Made by a program: the position numbers and the translations under genes. Shown in pieces: positions 25,820 to 34,854 of a stretch of 64,000 bases of DNA. The stretch is from SIG78 sp045585955 (lineage in GTDB: Bacteria; Verrucomicrobiota; Lentisphaeria; Victivallales; Victivallaceae). Under the pieces are notes generated by a model, which worked only from the letters and a program-made list of their open reading frames with translations, did not search any database and was not told the origin of the DNA. The stretch covers positions 60,330 through 124,329 of the forward strand of contig JAZMZK010000079.1 in assembly GCA_045585955.1 (NCBI GenBank), read 5' to 3'. How positions within the stretch are numbered: the stretch's first letter is position 1; every line of letters starts with the position of its first letter.

Positions 25820-26941
25820 TCAGGCAAAAAATTCCTTGATCGTATTGACTACATATTCACGCATTTCGGTCGTGGATTCCGGATAGATCGGAATAGCGAG
25901 GATCTCGCCGGAAATGGCTTCTGCCACCGGGCAATCGCCAGCTTTGCCGCCCAGATCCTTGAAACATTCCTGCAAGTGCAGACACAAGGGGTAGTAAACG
26001 GCGCAGCCGATGGATTTTTCCTGCAAATAAGCCTTCAAAGCATCACGCTTGCCATCTTTGACCAGTATGCTGTACTGGTTGTAGATGTGCCGGGTGGCGT
26101 AATCAGCGGCTTTTGGGGTAACGATCTTGCCTTCCAATCCGGCGGCGGCAAAGAGTTTTTCGTATTCAGCAGCGTTCTTCTGACGGGCTTCGCTCCAGCC
26201 ATCCAGATAGGGCAGTTTGACCGACAGCACTGCCGCCTGCAAAGCATCCAGCCGGAAGTTGCCGCCAACCATGTTATGCACATAGGTACCACCCTGACCG
26301 TGGTTGCGGAGCATACGCAAACGCTTGGCGCGTTCCCCACAGCGCACCGAAACCAATCCGCCGTCGCCAAAGCAACCGAGGTTCTTGCTGGGGAAGAAGC
26401 TGAAGCAGCCGAAGTTGCCGATGGAGCCCACGCGCTTGCCTTTGTATTCGGCACCGATCGCCTGACAGGCATCTTCGATAACGATCAAATCGTGTTTCTT
26501 TGCCAGATCCATGACTTTATCCATATCCGCGGCCTGACCGAAGAGGTGCACAGGGATGATCGCCTTGGTTTTGGCTGTAACTTTTTTGGCGGCGGCCTCC
26601 ACATCAATATTGAAAGTCACCGGGTCGATGTCGCAAAATACCGGAGTGGCGCCCACCCGGACGATCGCACCGGCAGTGGCAAAGAAGGTAAAGGTGGAAG
26701 TAATAACTTCATCACCGGCACCGATGTTGGCTTCCATCAAAGCAATGATCAAAGCATCGGAACCGCTGGTAACGCCGATGCTGTCGGGAGTCTGGCAATA
26801 AGCGGCAGCAGCTTTTTCAAACTCTTCGACCTTGCCGCCGAGAATGAAACGCTGGGAGTCACAAACTTCTTCTATGACCTTCATAAATTCGCCTTTAAGG
26901 GCCTTGTACTGGGGAACGAGATCGAGCAACGGTACCTGCAT
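25820..26941 (-). CDS. DegT/DnrJ/EryC1-family sugar aminotransferase
   Basis: PLP-dependent aminotransferase of 373 residues acting on a nucleotide-activated keto-sugar. The N-terminus VPLLDLVPQYKAL is typical. TSGSDALIIAL binds the cofactor phosphate, EDACQAIGA holds the Asp contacting the pyridine nitrogen, and the Schiff-base Lys is in FSFFPSKNLGCFGDGG near residue 185. It most resembles the WbpE/FdtB-like group used in O-antigen or other surface sugars. GGAGGTAATCCT immediately upstream of ATG gives a strong start. It heads the minus-strand run that continues with the exporter 35 bases later. Confidence 0.88.
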   Translation of the reverse strand: MQVPLLDLVPQYKALKGEFMKVIEEVCDSQRFILGGKVEEFEKAAAAYCQTPDSIGVTSGSDALIIALMEANIGAGDEVITSTFTFFATAGAIVRVGATPVFCDIDPVTFNIDVEAAAKKVTAKTKAIIPVHLFGQAADMDKVMDLAKKHDLIVIEDACQAIGAEYKGKRVGSIGNFGCFSFFPSKNLGCFGDGGLVSVRCGERAKRLRMLRNHGQGGTYVHNMVGGNFRLDALQAAVLSVKLPYLDGWSEARQKNAAEYEKLFAAAGLEGKIVTPKAADYATRHIYNQYSILVKDGKRDALKAYLQEKSIGCAVYYPLCLHLQECFKDLGGKAGDCPVAEAISGEILAIPIYPESTTEMREYVVNTIKEFFA

Positions 26942-27131
26942 AGGATTACCTCCGAATTTTGTTTTTGTTTATAGTTTAAAAAATCAAATTTTTCTACAAT
27001 ATACACCAAGTATCTGTTTTTGCCTGATTTTAAACGCTGTTTTTCACATTTTTTTGCTCTTTTTTTCAGGTTGTTTGCCTGCTTATCCGGCAAATTGGCG
27101 TATTCACTGCCGGTTAATGACTTTGCGGCAC

Positions 27132-27160
27132 TTGACAAAACTGATCTTTAAGTGTATCTT
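27132..27160 (+). promoter_or_regulatory. Consensus-like sigma70 promoter of the ABC-F gene
   Basis: A perfect TTGACA, 17 bases, TATCTT preceded by TG. The -10 box ends 34 bases before the start at 27195. Confidence 0.75.
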
Positions 27161-27194
27161 ATAGACATGAAATTTCAACTTGAAACAGGTATTT

Positions 27195-29150
27195 ATGATC
27201 GACTTTATCAACATTTGCAAAAGTTACGGCGAACAGACTTTGCTGGACAATGTTTCGTTCCGGATCAATTCCGGCGACCGGGTGGGCGTGGTCGGTGCCA
27301 ACGGAGCGGGCAAAACTACGCTTTTTTCTATTATAACCGGGGATCTGGAAGCGGATTCCGGTACTATCAATTACCCGAAAAATCTGCGGATCGGCTGCTT
27401 GCGCCAGAATCTGGAAACCAACGATCTGGATACACCTTTAGTGGAGTACACCAGCGATGCCCTGCCGGAGTTGCGTGCGGCTGCCGCTGAACTGAAAAAT
27501 ATCGAACATATGTTAGCTGAAAATCCCGATACAGCCGACGAGCGCATACTCCGGCGGCACGGCGAACTGCAAAGCACTTTTGAACATCTGGGCGGCTACC
27601 GGCTCAAAAGCGAAGCCGAAGCAGCTTTGAGCGGTTTGGGCTTTAAGGTCGAAGATTTCACCAAACCTTTGAAAAGTTTTTCCGGCGGCTGGCGGATGCG
27701 TTCAGCGCTGGCAAGAGTGCTCATTGCCCGCCCGGATGCGCTGCTGTTGGACGAACCATCGAACTATCTGGATATACCGGCAGTGGAGTGGCTTTGCCGT
27801 TTTCTGAAAAGTTACTCCGGCACACTGCTTTTGATCTCTCACGACCGTTTTCTTTTGAACCGTCTGACCAATGTAACTTTGGAGGTCAACAAAGGTGCCG
27901 TTACCCGCTATGCCGGTAATTACGACTACTACCGGCGGGAGCGTGCCAACCGTGCCGCCATGCTGGAAGCCCAGTATCAGAATCAGGCACGCAAAAAGGA
28001 GCAGATGCAGCGCACTATCGACCGCTTCCGTGCCAAAAGCACCAAAGCGGCGCTGGCAAAAAGTATGCAGAAAGCTCTTGACCGCATGGAAGATGTGGAA
28101 ACTTTGGACGATCTGGCAGTAAAAGGTACTTTACGGCTGCCCGCCCCTCCGGCATCCGGGGCCGAAGCCGCCCGCATCGAACACCTGACTTTCGGGTACG
28201 AAAACTCCGGCAAGCTCATTTTTAAAGAGCTGGATATGGAGATAACTGCCGGGGACAAACTTGCCTTTGTGGGCTATAACGGCATGGGCAAGACCACGCT
28301 GCTCAAGTTGTTGATCGGCAAGCTCAAGCCCCAATCCGGCAGAGTGGTGCTGGGCCATCACATCGTGCCGGGGTATCTGGCGCAGGAATTTGCCGATCTC
28401 CTGGTTATGGAAAATACGGTTTACGATACGGTGAAAGCTGCCGCCGCTCCCAACTTTCCTCAAAACAATATTCCGGCAGTGCTGGGCAGTTTCGGCTTCC
28501 CCGGCGACAACGCTTACAAGCCCTGTTCAGTCCTCTCCGGGGGCGAAAAGATCCGGCTCTGCTTTGCCCGGATCTTTGTGAATCCGCCCAACTTGCTGAT
28601 CCTTGACGAACCTACCACCCATTTGGATATTGCCGGGCGGGAGGTTTTGCAGGAGGTTTTGCAGAATTACAAAGGTACGGTCTGTCTGGTAAGCCACGAT
28701 ATTGAGTTTGTCCGCAACACCGCCACCACCATTATTGCCATGAAAGAGTTCGGCGTAAAGAAGTATTACGGCAATTACGATTATTTTCTGGAAAAAGTCG
28801 CCGCCGAAAATGCTGCCAACGCACCCGTTGAGGTGAAAGTTCAGGAGAAAGCCGATTCCAACGCCAAAGCCCGCCGTCAGGAGCGTGCCCGCCAGCGTCA
28901 GGCATTTTCGGCAGAAAAGAAAGCCGCCGAAAAACTGGTTGCCGACTGGGAAAGCAAAGTGGAAAAACTCGATGCCCGGCAAAATGAGCTTTTAGCCAAA
29001 CTCGCCGAACCGCCGGGGCCGGACTTCAGCGATCTGATGCGGGATTCTGCCATTGTGCAGGAAAAGCTCGACAGAGCTACTGCCGAATGGGAAAAGGCCA
29101 TGGAAAAGCTGGAAGAAGTCCTTGCTGCCAACGCCGCCATCCACGACTGA
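27195..29150 (+). CDS. ABC-F family ATPase
   Basis: A soluble 651-residue protein with two ATP-binding cassettes and no membrane helix, acting on ribosomes in characterised members. Cassette 1 has GANGAGKTT at 34-42 and LLLDEPSNYLDI near 188; cassette 2 has GYNGMGKTT near 358, LSGGEKIRLCFAR near 447, and LLILDEPTTHLDIAG. The linker between them (about 235-300) is charged and helical, as in the P-site tRNA interaction motif. A C-terminal coiled coil (about 560-645) resembles Uup/YheS-type members. The ATG at 27195 fits the start of cassette 1; an in-frame TTG at 27180 is less likely. It is alone, with a clear promoter. Confidence 0.9.
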   Translation: MIDFINICKSYGEQTLLDNVSFRINSGDRVGVVGANGAGKTTLFSIITGDLEADSGTINYPKNLRIGCLRQNLETNDLDTPLVEYTSDALPELRAAAAELKNIEHMLAENPDTADERILRRHGELQSTFEHLGGYRLKSEAEAALSGLGFKVEDFTKPLKSFSGGWRMRSALARVLIARPDALLLDEPSNYLDIPAVEWLCRFLKSYSGTLLLISHDRFLLNRLTNVTLEVNKGAVTRYAGNYDYYRRERANRAAMLEAQYQNQARKKEQMQRTIDRFRAKSTKAALAKSMQKALDRMEDVETLDDLAVKGTLRLPAPPASGAEAARIEHLTFGYENSGKLIFKELDMEITAGDKLAFVGYNGMGKTTLLKLLIGKLKPQSGRVVLGHHIVPGYLAQEFADLLVMENTVYDTVKAAAAPNFPQNNIPAVLGSFGFPGDNAYKPCSVLSGGEKIRLCFARIFVNPPNLLILDEPTTHLDIAGREVLQEVLQNYKGTVCLVSHDIEFVRNTATTIIAMKEFGVKKYYGNYDYFLEKVAAENAANAPVEVKVQEKADSNAKARRQERARQRQAFSAEKKAAEKLVADWESKVEKLDARQNELLAKLAEPPGPDFSDLMRDSAIVQEKLDRATAEWEKAMEKLEEVLAANAAIHD

Positions 29151-29188
29151 AACACCTGAAAAACCTTATTGCTGTCCGGTAAGCAATG

Positions 29189-31570
29189 TTATGCCCGGAA
29201 TAGCTTATTTTCGCCGGGGCGCAGCTCGCCGACTATACAGCTGCCGCCATCGAAAGGATTCAAAAGCTTGTATTTGCCGCCGTAAAGGGATTTCAGCCTG
29301 ACTTCGGTAACTTTGCCGTTACGCATTTTTGATGAAACTTCTATGGCGTTTTCGGCAAGCATTTTTTCAAAACTGCCGCTGAAATTTTCCGGAACTCCCG
29401 GAAAAACTTTGATGATCCCGTTACGGCTCTGCAATAAAGCAGTGCTTGCCAGATAGAGAAATGCCGATGCACCTTCCAACACTCCCGGCGAAAGGCGTTT
29501 AGCGTTTTTATTGGGCGTAACTGTTGCGGCATAAGGCAGTTCCGGATTGTCCAAATCAAGCAGCGTTCCATCTATCCACCGCCGTCGGCAATGGTAATTT
29601 TTCCGGAAAGTTCTTTCATTAGCTTCGCTTTCAGAATTTTGCATTATCAAAACCGGATCGTGAGAAAAGAGTCCGTTTTCTTTGCCGAACAGCGCTAAAA
29701 AGCGTTCAATGCCCTGCCAGCCTTTTTCCCGATCTCCCAGATAGAGCCGGGCGGCAGTTTGCAGAAACATGCTCCACTCGTGATTAGGATGCCAGCAGCC
29801 GGTTTTATCGGCAAAAGAGCGTTCCACGGATTCTTTTTCGATAAGCTCCAAAGTTTTCCGGGCAATGCTTTCATCGTCAATGATCCCGGCGGGGAAGTAG
29901 GCGTAAAGGATATGACCGCCGTAAAAATAGTGGTCAAAGAATATATCTTTGCCCGCCCAGAGGGCACCGTCGGGCGTTTGGGGAATGGCGGGGTAATGAG
30001 CTAATATCTCCAAACACTTTTTCCGCAAAGAGGCATCTTTTTTCAGCAAAAGCGAGGTTTCTGCCACAGTTCCCAGCACCACTTTGAGCATGGAAACAGT
30101 TGCCGCTTCGTCCCGGGTAAAGGTGAAGATCTCCGGCGGCACGCTCCAGTCAAGATGATAACGGTCATCGTCAGCACTTTTCTGCATAAGCGATATATAA
30201 AAGAGTGCAAACTCCCGCAGCAGCGGATAAAGTTTGTTTTGCAAAAGCTCCACATTGCGGGAATATTTCCACGCCATAGCCAAAATCAAACCGGTGTAAG
30301 CACTGCCGCAAAGGGTGTAGCGGTAGTGGCGGACAGGGTATTCACGCCCCAGCTGATTCATCTGCAAAGGCAGATACACTCCGGGAGCATCGAAAAGTTT
30401 GCGGGTCTGCCTGCGCAATGTTTTTATATTATTCAAATAGGTATCGGCAATAACCTCCACCAACTCTGTACGGTTGACCGGGAAAAAGGGCATTGCCGGG
30501 ATCTGCACATTCTGATCGTGGGTGTAGGCTTGGAAAGTCACGCCGGGGGTTTCTTCATTTACCGGCCCATAAAATAGTCCGTTCAGCCCCGGCATGGGAG
30601 CCTGACCGTAACAGGAGGCTATTTCGTACAGAGCAAAGGTGTAATACTTTTGAATATCGTGGTATTTGCCGAAGTCGGCGTAAGCGTTGTCCCAATAGCG
30701 GTGCCACCAGAGAGTGTGTTCGCGTTCCACAGCTTCAAAACCTTTGCGGGCAAAGAGTTCCGCTTCATTTAGCGCATCTTGCAGCGGATCGGCTGATTCC
30801 CAAGAGCTTTTGAATGATATAAATATATCACAGCTGCCGCTGCCGGAAATACTTATGGCGTCAGTGGAGATGTTTTTTCCGGCATTAACCGCATTATCTT
30901 GGTGAGATACGAGCTTTATTGCCACAGCGTAAGCGTGCTTTTTTCCCGGCAGAAGCTGGGTGAATGCCGCTGTACCATTACCGTAAAAGTGCCACTTTGC
31001 TGCCGGTAAAAAACTTGCGGCGGGGCGGATCAGATCCAGAACAAAAGTTTGCTGCCGCACCGATTTATTGATTATCTGCAAGGCAAAAATCCCGCTGTTG
31101 CGGGGAGCAAACATCCGGCTTTGGACATGGAAATTGTGGGAGGTCATATTTTCTTCCAGCACGCCATCGTACAGCGAAAGCGTTTGTTCAGTCAAAGGTG
31201 CCGGGGGCGCCGCCCAGCCCAAACCGGGCCAGAAACGCAGCCGCATTTTTGCCGCACTTATGGTGTTGCGGATGCTGGAGCGTTCCATGGGGGCACTTTC
31301 CAGCTCCCGCAAAAACATGGAGTTTTTATGCTTCTGCTGTTTAAGCAATTCCATGACCCGGCGGTGAGGCAGGATTTTTTCGCTCATGGCTTCTTCCACC
31401 GTGGGGTCAAAAATATCCACCTTGTTGAAGACCCACTCCAAGTGCTGCGGGGCGTAAGATAACGCCCCGATATTGCCGTTGCCCAGAAACATGCCATCCT
31501 GCCAGCAGTTGCCAGCTTGCGGATAGTGCCATTGAGCATGCCGGATAAGTTTTTCGTACTTTTTATTCAT
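29189..31570 (-). CDS. GH95-like glycoside hydrolase, apparently cytoplasmic
   Basis: A 793-residue protein with the architecture of GH95/GH65-type (alpha/alpha)6 enzymes. The N-terminal WQDGMFLGNGNIGALSYA and the following beta-rich domain fit GH95 (alpha-L-fucosidase/galactosidase family); helical-barrel stretches follow (YYTFALYEIASCYGQ, NHEWSMFLQTAARLYLG, LEGASAFLYLAS). No signal peptide is visible, so it probably acts on imported oligosaccharides. The start at 31570 is chosen over a TTG at 31585 that would abut the polA stop. It is the last gene of a long minus-strand run. Catalytic residues were not assigned, and specificity is unknown. Confidence 0.7.
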   Translation of the reverse strand: MNKKYEKLIRHAQWHYPQAGNCWQDGMFLGNGNIGALSYAPQHLEWVFNKVDIFDPTVEEAMSEKILPHRRVMELLKQQKHKNSMFLRELESAPMERSSIRNTISAAKMRLRFWPGLGWAAPPAPLTEQTLSLYDGVLEENMTSHNFHVQSRMFAPRNSGIFALQIINKSVRQQTFVLDLIRPAASFLPAAKWHFYGNGTAAFTQLLPGKKHAYAVAIKLVSHQDNAVNAGKNISTDAISISGSGSCDIFISFKSSWESADPLQDALNEAELFARKGFEAVEREHTLWWHRYWDNAYADFGKYHDIQKYYTFALYEIASCYGQAPMPGLNGLFYGPVNEETPGVTFQAYTHDQNVQIPAMPFFPVNRTELVEVIADTYLNNIKTLRRQTRKLFDAPGVYLPLQMNQLGREYPVRHYRYTLCGSAYTGLILAMAWKYSRNVELLQNKLYPLLREFALFYISLMQKSADDDRYHLDWSVPPEIFTFTRDEAATVSMLKVVLGTVAETSLLLKKDASLRKKCLEILAHYPAIPQTPDGALWAGKDIFFDHYFYGGHILYAYFPAGIIDDESIARKTLELIEKESVERSFADKTGCWHPNHEWSMFLQTAARLYLGDREKGWQGIERFLALFGKENGLFSHDPVLIMQNSESEANERTFRKNYHCRRRWIDGTLLDLDNPELPYAATVTPNKNAKRLSPGVLEGASAFLYLASTALLQSRNGIIKVFPGVPENFSGSFEKMLAENAIEVSSKMRNGKVTEVRLKSLYGGKYKLLNPFDGGSCIVGELRPGENKLFRA

Positions 31571-31585
31571 AAAAAAGTATTCCAA

Positions 31586-33157
31586 TCATTTAACTGAATA
31601 GTAATCTTTGCCCACTTTTAAAGATACCTCTAAAGGTACTGATAAATGCAGAACATTTTCCATGGAGTTTTTGAGTATTTCCGCCGTTTGCTCCGCTTGG
31701 TTTTCCTTGGCCGAAAGCAGCAGTTCGTCGTGAACCTGCAAAAGCAATCCGGCAGATAAATTGGCATTTTTCAAGGCTTTATCCACCTCGATCATGGCAA
31801 GTTTGATCAAATCTGCCGCCGTACCCTGTATAGGCATATTCAGCGCCACCCGCTCGCCGAAAGAGCGTACTGCAAAAATCTTGCTTTTGAGTTCCGGCAG
31901 ATAACGGCGGCGGCCGAACAGCGTTTCCACATAGCCGTTTTTCCGGGCATCTTTGATGGTTTTATCAAGGTAACTCTTTACTGCTGAATATTTTTCAAAG
32001 TAGCTTGCTATATACTCTTCGGCATCTTTTTTGGAGATTTTCAAATCGTTGGCAAGGGTGAACGCCGATATGCCGTAAACAATGCCGAAATTGACCGCTT
32101 TGGCTTGCCGCCGCATATCCGGCGTAACATCTTTGATCTCGACTTTGAATATCTGCGAAGCAGTCACGGCGTGGATATCTTCGTTGTTCTTAAAGGCATT
32201 TATCATTACCGGGTCGTTGGCGATGTGGGCTAAAATCCGCAGCTCGATCTGGGAGTAATCGGCATCTATAAGCACTTCGCCTGCCGGAGCTTGGAAAAAT
32301 TTTCTGATTTCTCCGCCCAGCTCTCCGGCAACCGGGATATTCTGCAAATTCGGTTCCGTCGAAGAGAGCCTGCCCGTTGCCGTGGCTGTCATATTAAAAG
32401 AGGTATGCACCTTGCCCGCCGGAGTCAGATACTTCAAAAGTCCTTCCACATAAGTAGAATAGACTTTAGTGATTTTCCGGTACTTCAAGATCAAGCCGAT
32501 CACCGGATGAGCATCCAGCATTTTTTCCAACGCTTCGGCATCGGTTGAGTAGCCGGATTTAGTCTTTTTGCCGGTGGGTTCCAGTTTGAGTTCCTCAAAA
32601 AGCAAAGTATTCAACTGCTTGGTGGAGTTGATATTGAACTCTTTGTTCGCCGCTTGATAAATGGCTTGTTCCAGTCGGGCAATATCTTGGGCAAGCGTAT
32701 CGCCAAATTCCTGCAAGCCTTTGCCATCCAGCATCATACCCCGCTTTTCCATAGCTGCCAACACCGGCGAAAGCGGCATTTCGATCCGGCGGAAAATGTT
32801 TTTTTCCTGCATTGCGGGAGCCAGAAAATCATAGAGCTTTTTCAGCAGCTCAAAAGGTTTATCATTTTCTATATCAACATTTTCTTTTAATAAAGCTGCG
32901 GCGCACTTTTCCACGCTGCTGCAATCCACTGCCGGATCGAATATGTAGGCAGCCAGCTTGCAGTCAAAGAGATTTTCTATATTTATTTGCGACAGATCTT
33001 CATACTTTTTCAAAAGCTCTTTGCAGTCAAAAACCACTGCGGTTTTATCTGTAACGGCTTGCAGCTCAAAAGGTTTTCCGGCAACTTGAGCTTCGGAAAA
33101 ATCTACACAAAATAGCAAAGAATCTTTTTCAAACAAACAAACGACATTTTCCGGCAT
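31586..33157 (-). CDS. polA: DNA polymerase I lacking 5' nuclease and a working proofreading site
   Basis: A 523-residue family A polymerase. The polymerase domain is complete: GRLSSTEPNLQNIP near 265, motif A DADYSQIELR near 299, motif B RRQAKAVNFGIVYG near 349, and motif C LLLQVHDELLL near 471. The N-terminal 135 residues match only the distal half of a 3'-5' exonuclease fold (FDCKLAAYIFDP), and the DxE exo I motif is absent. There is no 5' nuclease domain; Nif3 lies immediately upstream with a 4-base gap, so it was not missed. The ATG at 33157 follows AGGA. The result resembles the large fragment of Bacillus Pol I. A separate 5' nuclease or a second polA may exist elsewhere. Confidence 0.9.
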   Translation of the reverse strand: MPENVVCLFEKDSLLFCVDFSEAQVAGKPFELQAVTDKTAVVFDCKELLKKYEDLSQINIENLFDCKLAAYIFDPAVDCSSVEKCAAALLKENVDIENDKPFELLKKLYDFLAPAMQEKNIFRRIEMPLSPVLAAMEKRGMMLDGKGLQEFGDTLAQDIARLEQAIYQAANKEFNINSTKQLNTLLFEELKLEPTGKKTKSGYSTDAEALEKMLDAHPVIGLILKYRKITKVYSTYVEGLLKYLTPAGKVHTSFNMTATATGRLSSTEPNLQNIPVAGELGGEIRKFFQAPAGEVLIDADYSQIELRILAHIANDPVMINAFKNNEDIHAVTASQIFKVEIKDVTPDMRRQAKAVNFGIVYGISAFTLANDLKISKKDAEEYIASYFEKYSAVKSYLDKTIKDARKNGYVETLFGRRRYLPELKSKIFAVRSFGERVALNMPIQGTAADLIKLAMIEVDKALKNANLSAGLLLQVHDELLLSAKENQAEQTAEILKNSMENVLHLSVPLEVSLKVGKDYYSVK

Positions 33158-33161
33158 GATC

Positions 33162-33926
33162 TTATAATCCTGTGGGTATATCAATAAAAACAGTTTCCAA
33201 GCCCAGCTTTTCGGCTGCCACTTGCTGCAAACTCTGCACGCCGTGAACTTCGGAGTTGTAATGCCCCAGGGCGGCAACATGGATCTTATTTTCCTGCACA
33301 ATGTGATACATGATGTGGTCAAATTCGCCGGTTATAAGCATATCTGCTCCGGCAGCGATGGAACTTTCCAAGCCGTCAAAACCGCCGCCGCCGGAGATGA
33401 TGGCAACCTTTTTTACCTTATCAGACTTCAACGGCGACAAATAGAGTTTGAACTCTTTACCGTTGGCTGCCAGCGATGCCGCTTTTTCAGCAGTGGTTTC
33501 CACCATTTCGCCCAACACGCCTATATCCATGCCGTGATAGGGGAAAAACATCTTCCGCTCCTGCAAGCCTACCAGATCGGCAAGGCGGGCGTTGTTGCCG
33601 TAAACAGCGTGGGCATCCAGCGGCAAGTGCATGGCGTACAAGCTCAAATCGCCTTTGAACATGGCCGCAAAACGCTTGCCGTCCACGCCTGCCCAGCGCC
33701 GGATGCCGCCGCCCCAGCTCAAACCGTGATGCACAACCAATATGTCGGCATTTTCCATCAATGCTTTTTCAATACTCGCCAGCGACGCATCCACAGCAAA
33801 CGCCGCTTTCCGGCAAGGTTTTGCTTCGTTGCCGCACACCTGCAAACCATTGTTGGAAGGGTCGGCGGCAAAGTTGTTTATACAGAGTAAATCGTTATAA
33901 AAAGCGGCAAATTCAGCAATATTCAT
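33162..33926 (-). CDS. Nif3-like dinuclear metal-centre protein (DUF34 family)
   Basis: A 254-residue Nif3/YbgI family protein. The metal-binding HHGLSW is at 66-71, and the C-terminal pair is in LGHYNSEVHGVQSL near 219-232. There is no central PII-like insertion, so it is the short form. The family forms hexamers with a dimetal site; a role in metal handling or in hydrolysis of a damaged cofactor has been proposed but is not settled. The ATG at 33926 follows AGAAAGG; it is five bases after the zincin gene and four before polA, clearly one transcript. Confidence 0.88.
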   Translation of the reverse strand: MNIAEFAAFYNDLLCINNFAADPSNNGLQVCGNEAKPCRKAAFAVDASLASIEKALMENADILVVHHGLSWGGGIRRWAGVDGKRFAAMFKGDLSLYAMHLPLDAHAVYGNNARLADLVGLQERKMFFPYHGMDIGVLGEMVETTAEKAASLAANGKEFKLYLSPLKSDKVKKVAIISGGGGFDGLESSIAAGADMLITGEFDHIMYHIVQENKIHVAALGHYNSEVHGVQSLQQVAAEKLGLETVFIDIPTGL

Positions 33927-33931
33927 AAAAA

Positions 33932-34834
33932 TCAACCTTTCTTTTCCAAGCGTTCTTTGATCAAAGTCCAGCGTAAATCGTTCCCTTGAGCCATCTTGCC
34001 TTTTGCGAGAGCGGCGATCTCTTGAGCGGTCATGCGGAAAAGCACTGCATCCGGTCGCTCAACGCCTTGCTTTTGCAGAAAACGCCGGGCTTTTGCCGCC
34101 GTTTGCCAAGTGTTGAAACAGCGGCAAATCAGAAACAGCGGATAGAGCGCTGCAAGTATATAAAAGTATACCATCGGCAGCACCAGCGGCGTCAAAACAT
34201 TCAAAAGCTGAACCACCGGCAGCAGCAGTATGGGCAGCAGAAAGCACATGGCATCAAACTTATAAATAAAGCACCCGCCGAAAAACTTCCGCAATCTGCT
34301 CCGGCTGGTACGGTAGGCAAAATATTCTTCGTACTTGAGTTCATCAATACTCTGATGCGCCGCATGGGTAAGTTCGTGCGTCATAAGTTCCTGCCGGTCG
34401 TAAACCAGAAATTTGCGTTTTTTACGGAATGTTTTGCGGATAATAAACAAAACCAGATTACTTTCCGGATCGGACAACGCACACCCGCCCCAGAGTGCGC
34501 CGAAACTTTCATTGGCAAAAAATCCCGGCACCCAGTCGGGCTTTACATCGTAAAGCTGAACGGTTTTATCCAACGCTTCGCCGGTTATATCAGCGGGGAT
34601 CACCGCATCGCTCTGCAATCTGATCCCGGCACAGGGTTCGACATCTGCGGTTTGCAAAGAGTTTTCCAACTCTTCCAGCGCCGCCGCCAGCCGGGTCAAC
34701 CGGGCGGCAAAGGCTTTGCAGTCCTCGCCGGGAGCCGGAAATAGTCCGTGACGGTCAAACTTGCGCAAAGCACTTGCCGAACCGTCGGCAACCCCGGCGA
34801 TCGCAGCTGGATTCAGAAAGGTGCTGCTGCGCAT
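33932..34834 (-). CDS. Membrane-anchored zincin-like metalloprotease, unknown family
   Basis: A 300-residue protein I cannot place in a named family. HELTH at 153-157 (ELMTHELTHAAHQ) is a classic gluzincin zinc motif, with acidic residues about 12 positions further (DELKYEEYFAYR) that could give the third ligand. Two or three membrane helices lie at about 194-245 (MCFLLPILLLPVVQLLNVLTPLVLPMVYFYILAALYPLFLI). The N-terminal 130 residues are soluble. AAGGAG lies eight bases before ATG at 34834. It sits between ricT and nif3 with gaps of 20 and 5 bases. It could be a peptidase of the inner membrane; substrate unknown. Confidence 0.65.
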   Translation of the reverse strand: MRSSTFLNPAAIAGVADGSASALRKFDRHGLFPAPGEDCKAFAARLTRLAAALEELENSLQTADVEPCAGIRLQSDAVIPADITGEALDKTVQLYDVKPDWVPGFFANESFGALWGGCALSDPESNLVLFIIRKTFRKKRKFLVYDRQELMTHELTHAAHQSIDELKYEEYFAYRTSRSRLRKFFGGCFIYKFDAMCFLLPILLLPVVQLLNVLTPLVLPMVYFYILAALYPLFLICRCFNTWQTAAKARRFLQKQGVERPDAVLFRMTAQEIAALAKGKMAQGNDLRWTLIKERLEKKG

Positions 34835-34854
34835 GATCAATGCTCCTTGAAAAC

